Part shown: one piece after another, positions 15,007 through 16,456 of the stretch
How positions within the stretch are numbered: the stretch's first letter is position 1
How the letters are laid out: each line of letters starts with the position of its first letter
DNA from: Clostridia bacterium
GTDB lineage: Bacteria > Bacillota > Clostridia > Oscillospirales > CAG-272
DNA: 16,456 nt
Assembly: GCA_017455945.1 (NCBI GenBank)
Contig: JAFTLM010000207.1
Coordinates: 1 to 16,456 of the forward strand
Direction of reading: 5' to 3'
Position numbers and translations under genes: made by a program
The notes under the pieces: generated by a model
Databases searched by the model: none
Told to the model about the DNA's origin: nothing
What the model saw: the letters and a program-made list of their open reading frames with translations, nothing else

Positions 15007-15445
15007 ATTTGTCAAAGCTATCTGCAAAGGTAGTAGCCAAGGTGTCGCAACGCTCGTTGTAGGCGTGTCCGTTGTGGCCCCTTACCCAAACAAAATCAAC
15101 TGTGTGTTTTTCAAGCAGTGCGAGCAAACGCTCCCATAAATCTGGATTAAGTGCGGGGGAATTGTCCGCATTCTTCCATCCTTTGGAACGCCAGGAAAAT
15201 ACCCAGCCCTTTGTTATGGAATCTATCATATACTTGGAGTCGGAATAAAGAGTAACCTCGCAAGGCTCTTTAAGACCCTCTAAAGCAGAAATGGCAGCCA
15301 TAAGCTCCATTCTGTTGTTTGTGGTAAGCTCTTCTCCGCCGCTCATCTCTTTTTCGTGACCTTGATAAACCAAAATAGCTCCCCAGCCACCGTGTCCGGG
15401 ATTGCCCCTGCAAGCCCCGTCAGTATATATATCTACGTGTTTCAT
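15005..15445 (-). CDS. rnhA: Ribonuclease HI
   Basis: Cytoplasmic endonuclease that cuts the RNA strand of RNA-DNA hybrids. All active-site residues are in place in the 146-residue protein: D9 (YTDGACRGNPG), E47 (NNRMEL), D69 (YSDSKY), H124 (VRGHNGH) and D134 (ERCDTLA). The basic 'handle' segment (WVFSWRSKGWKNAD, 81-94) resembles the E. coli-type bacterial enzyme. The ATG at 15443-15445 has only a weak GGTG-like binding site. The gene has its own consensus promoter and a leader of about 90 nt with no obvious structure. It ends inside the shared terminator. Confidence 0.97.
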   Translation of the reverse strand: MKHVDIYTDGACRGNPGHGGWGAILVYQGHEKEMSGGEELTTNNRMELMAAISALEGLKEPCEVTLYSDSKYMIDSITKGWVFSWRSKGWKNADNSPALNPDLWERLLALLEKHTVDFVWVRGHNGHAYNERCDTLATTFADSFDK

Positions 15446-15540
15446 TGTACACCATTAATTCTTTCTATTAAAAATCAAAGTAGCCAAAAGGTAATTGTAA
15501 ATAAAAATTTTCAACCTTATGTGTGTAATACCCGTGTAAC

Positions 15541-15569
15541 ATTATAACACTTTCGTAATGTTCTGTCAA
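15541..15569 (-). promoter_or_regulatory. Consensus sigma-A promoter of rnhA
   Basis: Minus-strand -35 TTGACA (15564-15569) and -10 TATAAT (15541-15546) match consensus fully with a 17-base spacer. The -35 box overlaps the stop codon (15566-15568) of the coiled-coil gene upstream. Confidence 0.9.
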
Positions 15570-16456
15570 TAATCATAATTAAATTTTATTTTAATTTCCG
15601 CAAAAGCACGTATACCGGGGTCGGAAAGTATCTTCGCCCCCTCCACAGCTCCGTCGGTGTATTTTCTGTGTAAAACTTCATTCTTGAAAAAGTCAATGAT
15701 ACGAGTAATTCGCATAAGAGCACTCGATTCCCTGTTAAGCCCCTCGGCAGTCTCACGTTCCATTTTTTCCTGCTCGTGAGCAAATTTCTTTTCGTATTTT
15801 TCCTCTGCACTCTTTCTGTTCCTCATCTTGGAGTCAAGGTCTCTGTTCTTCTTTCGAAGCTCGGCATTAGCAGACTGTGTCCTTGAAACACTTTCCGCCA
15901 GCTTGTCATTAGCCTTTTTAAGCCCCCTATTGTCTTTTTTCAGCTCTTTCACCTCAGCCGCCAACTGCTTTTTGGTCTTAGCCTTACTCTTGGACTTGGC
16001 TTTGGGCTTATTCTCAGCCGTCTGCGATTTTTCGGGTTCAGGCTTTCTGTTCCCTCTCATCTTTTCCGCCTCTTCGTGAGATATAACCCCTCCGTTCTCC
16101 ATAGCATTGGCAAAAAAACTGTCCTTGTCGAAAAGATTGTCATCAAGTGACTTTCTGTCAACAATTCCATCACTTTCCGAAACTTTTTTCGTTTTAGAGG
16201 TTGACTTTTGAGAATTTTGTGCTATAATAGTATTAGAAACATCTTTTTCATACCGCTTCGCGATTAGTGCGTTGGGGTCACTGTTTTGGGTGTTTCTTAT
16301 TTTTATTCTGACAAGATTCTTTTTCTCAATTTGTCTATTGATATACTCTCTAAACCCTTCTCTGCCAAACACCGTAGAAATTTTGTTTACATCAATCATA
16401 GCCTTGTTATAGTTGGCATGTTCATTTACATATACGGGAACGTTAATTTCGTTCCC
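15566..16456 (-). CDS. Unrecognised coiled-coil protein, 5' end beyond window
   Basis: I do not recognise this gene. An ATG at 16399 would give 277 residues, but it has no proper ribosome binding site and the same frame stays open for 19 more codons to base 16456, encoding plausible protein (NVPVYVNEHANYNKA), so the gene probably starts outside. Numbering from that ATG: a conserved-looking start (IDVNKISTVFGREGFREYIN), a polar region (38-120), a Lys/Ala-rich stretch (132-145), a long coiled coil (about 143-218, heptad Leu/Val), and a globular end with 'ITRIIDFFKNEVLHRKY'. No signal peptide, membrane segment or catalytic motif is visible. The 'VPVYVN ... AxIDVNKISTVFGRE' style faintly recalls polyvalent/MuF-type proteins of mobile elements, a low-confidence inference. 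Confidence 0.6.
   Translation of the reverse strand, partial: GNEINVPVYVNEHANYNKAMIDVNKISTVFGREGFREYINRQIEKKNLVRIKIRNTQNSDPNALIAKRYEKDVSNTIIAQNSQKSTSKTKKVSESDGIVDRKSLDDNLFDKDSFFANAMENGGVISHEEAEKMRGNRKPEPEKSQTAENKPKAKSKSKAKTKKQLAAEVKELKKDNRGLKKANDKLAESVSRTQSANAELRKKNRDLDSKMRNRKSAEEKYEKKFAHEQEKMERETAEGLNRESSALMRITRIIDFFKNEVLHRKYTDGAVEGAKILSDPGIRAFAEIKIKFNYDY

Noticed and set aside
1..16456. CRISPR arrays, transposases, tRNA or rRNA genes
   Set aside because: No regularly spaced repeats, transposase motifs, tRNA-like cloverleaf arms or rRNA segments were noticed on either strand by reading; a tool search was not possible.

Overview
The window looks like chromosomal DNA from a low-GC (about 40% by eye), endospore-forming member of the Firmicutes, most likely the class Clostridia. 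The evidence is a dipicolinate synthase pair (spore-specific), a YlmC/YmxH-type sporulation protein, a group II ECF transporter module next to truA, a ClpE-type zinc-finger unfoldase, AGGAGG-type ribosome binding sites and textbook sigma-A promoters (TTGACA-17-TATAAT). Nearly every gene is a recognisable core gene. No CRISPR array, insertion sequence, rRNA or tRNA was seen. No stretch longer than 300 bases lacks a gene.

Layout: bases 1-9034 hold ten minus-strand genes. Read in transcription order they are ruvC, a class I SAM-dependent methyltransferase, ecfA1, ecfA2, ecfT, truA, cvpA, a clpE-like gene, ylmC, and then, behind its own promoter, rpsB, which is cut by the left edge. The genes from ruvC to ylmC are tightly packed (gaps of 48 bases or less, and an ATGA overlap between truA and cvpA). 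One strong promoter at 9068-9096 lies in front of ruvC and no internal terminator is visible, so they could form one long mixed-function operon. The rpsB promoter (879-907) is followed by a leader of about 136 nt containing two hairpins.

Bases 9165-10693 hold dpaA-dpaB (ATGA-coupled), which make the spore solute dipicolinate, closed by a clear terminator. Upstream, a sugar isomerase/epimerase-like TIM-barrel gene is a separate unit with its own consensus promoter and a strong terminator.

A divergent intergenic region (11557-11751) starts the only plus-strand unit, murB-comEC. MurB makes a peptidoglycan precursor. ComEC is a DNA-uptake channel protein whose C-terminal metallo-beta-lactamase domain appears to have lost its metal-binding residues. 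This unit converges on rnhA (minus strand), and a perfect inverted repeat between them can terminate both transcripts. rnhA has its own consensus promoter.

The right edge holds the C-terminal part of an unrecognised coiled-coil protein whose reading frame stays open to the end of the window. It may belong to a mobile-element 'polyvalent' protein, but that is a guess. I found no convincing new multi-gene system. The best second-look items are the degenerate ComEC nuclease-like domain, the open frame at the right edge, the rpsB leader, and the unusual ruvC start.
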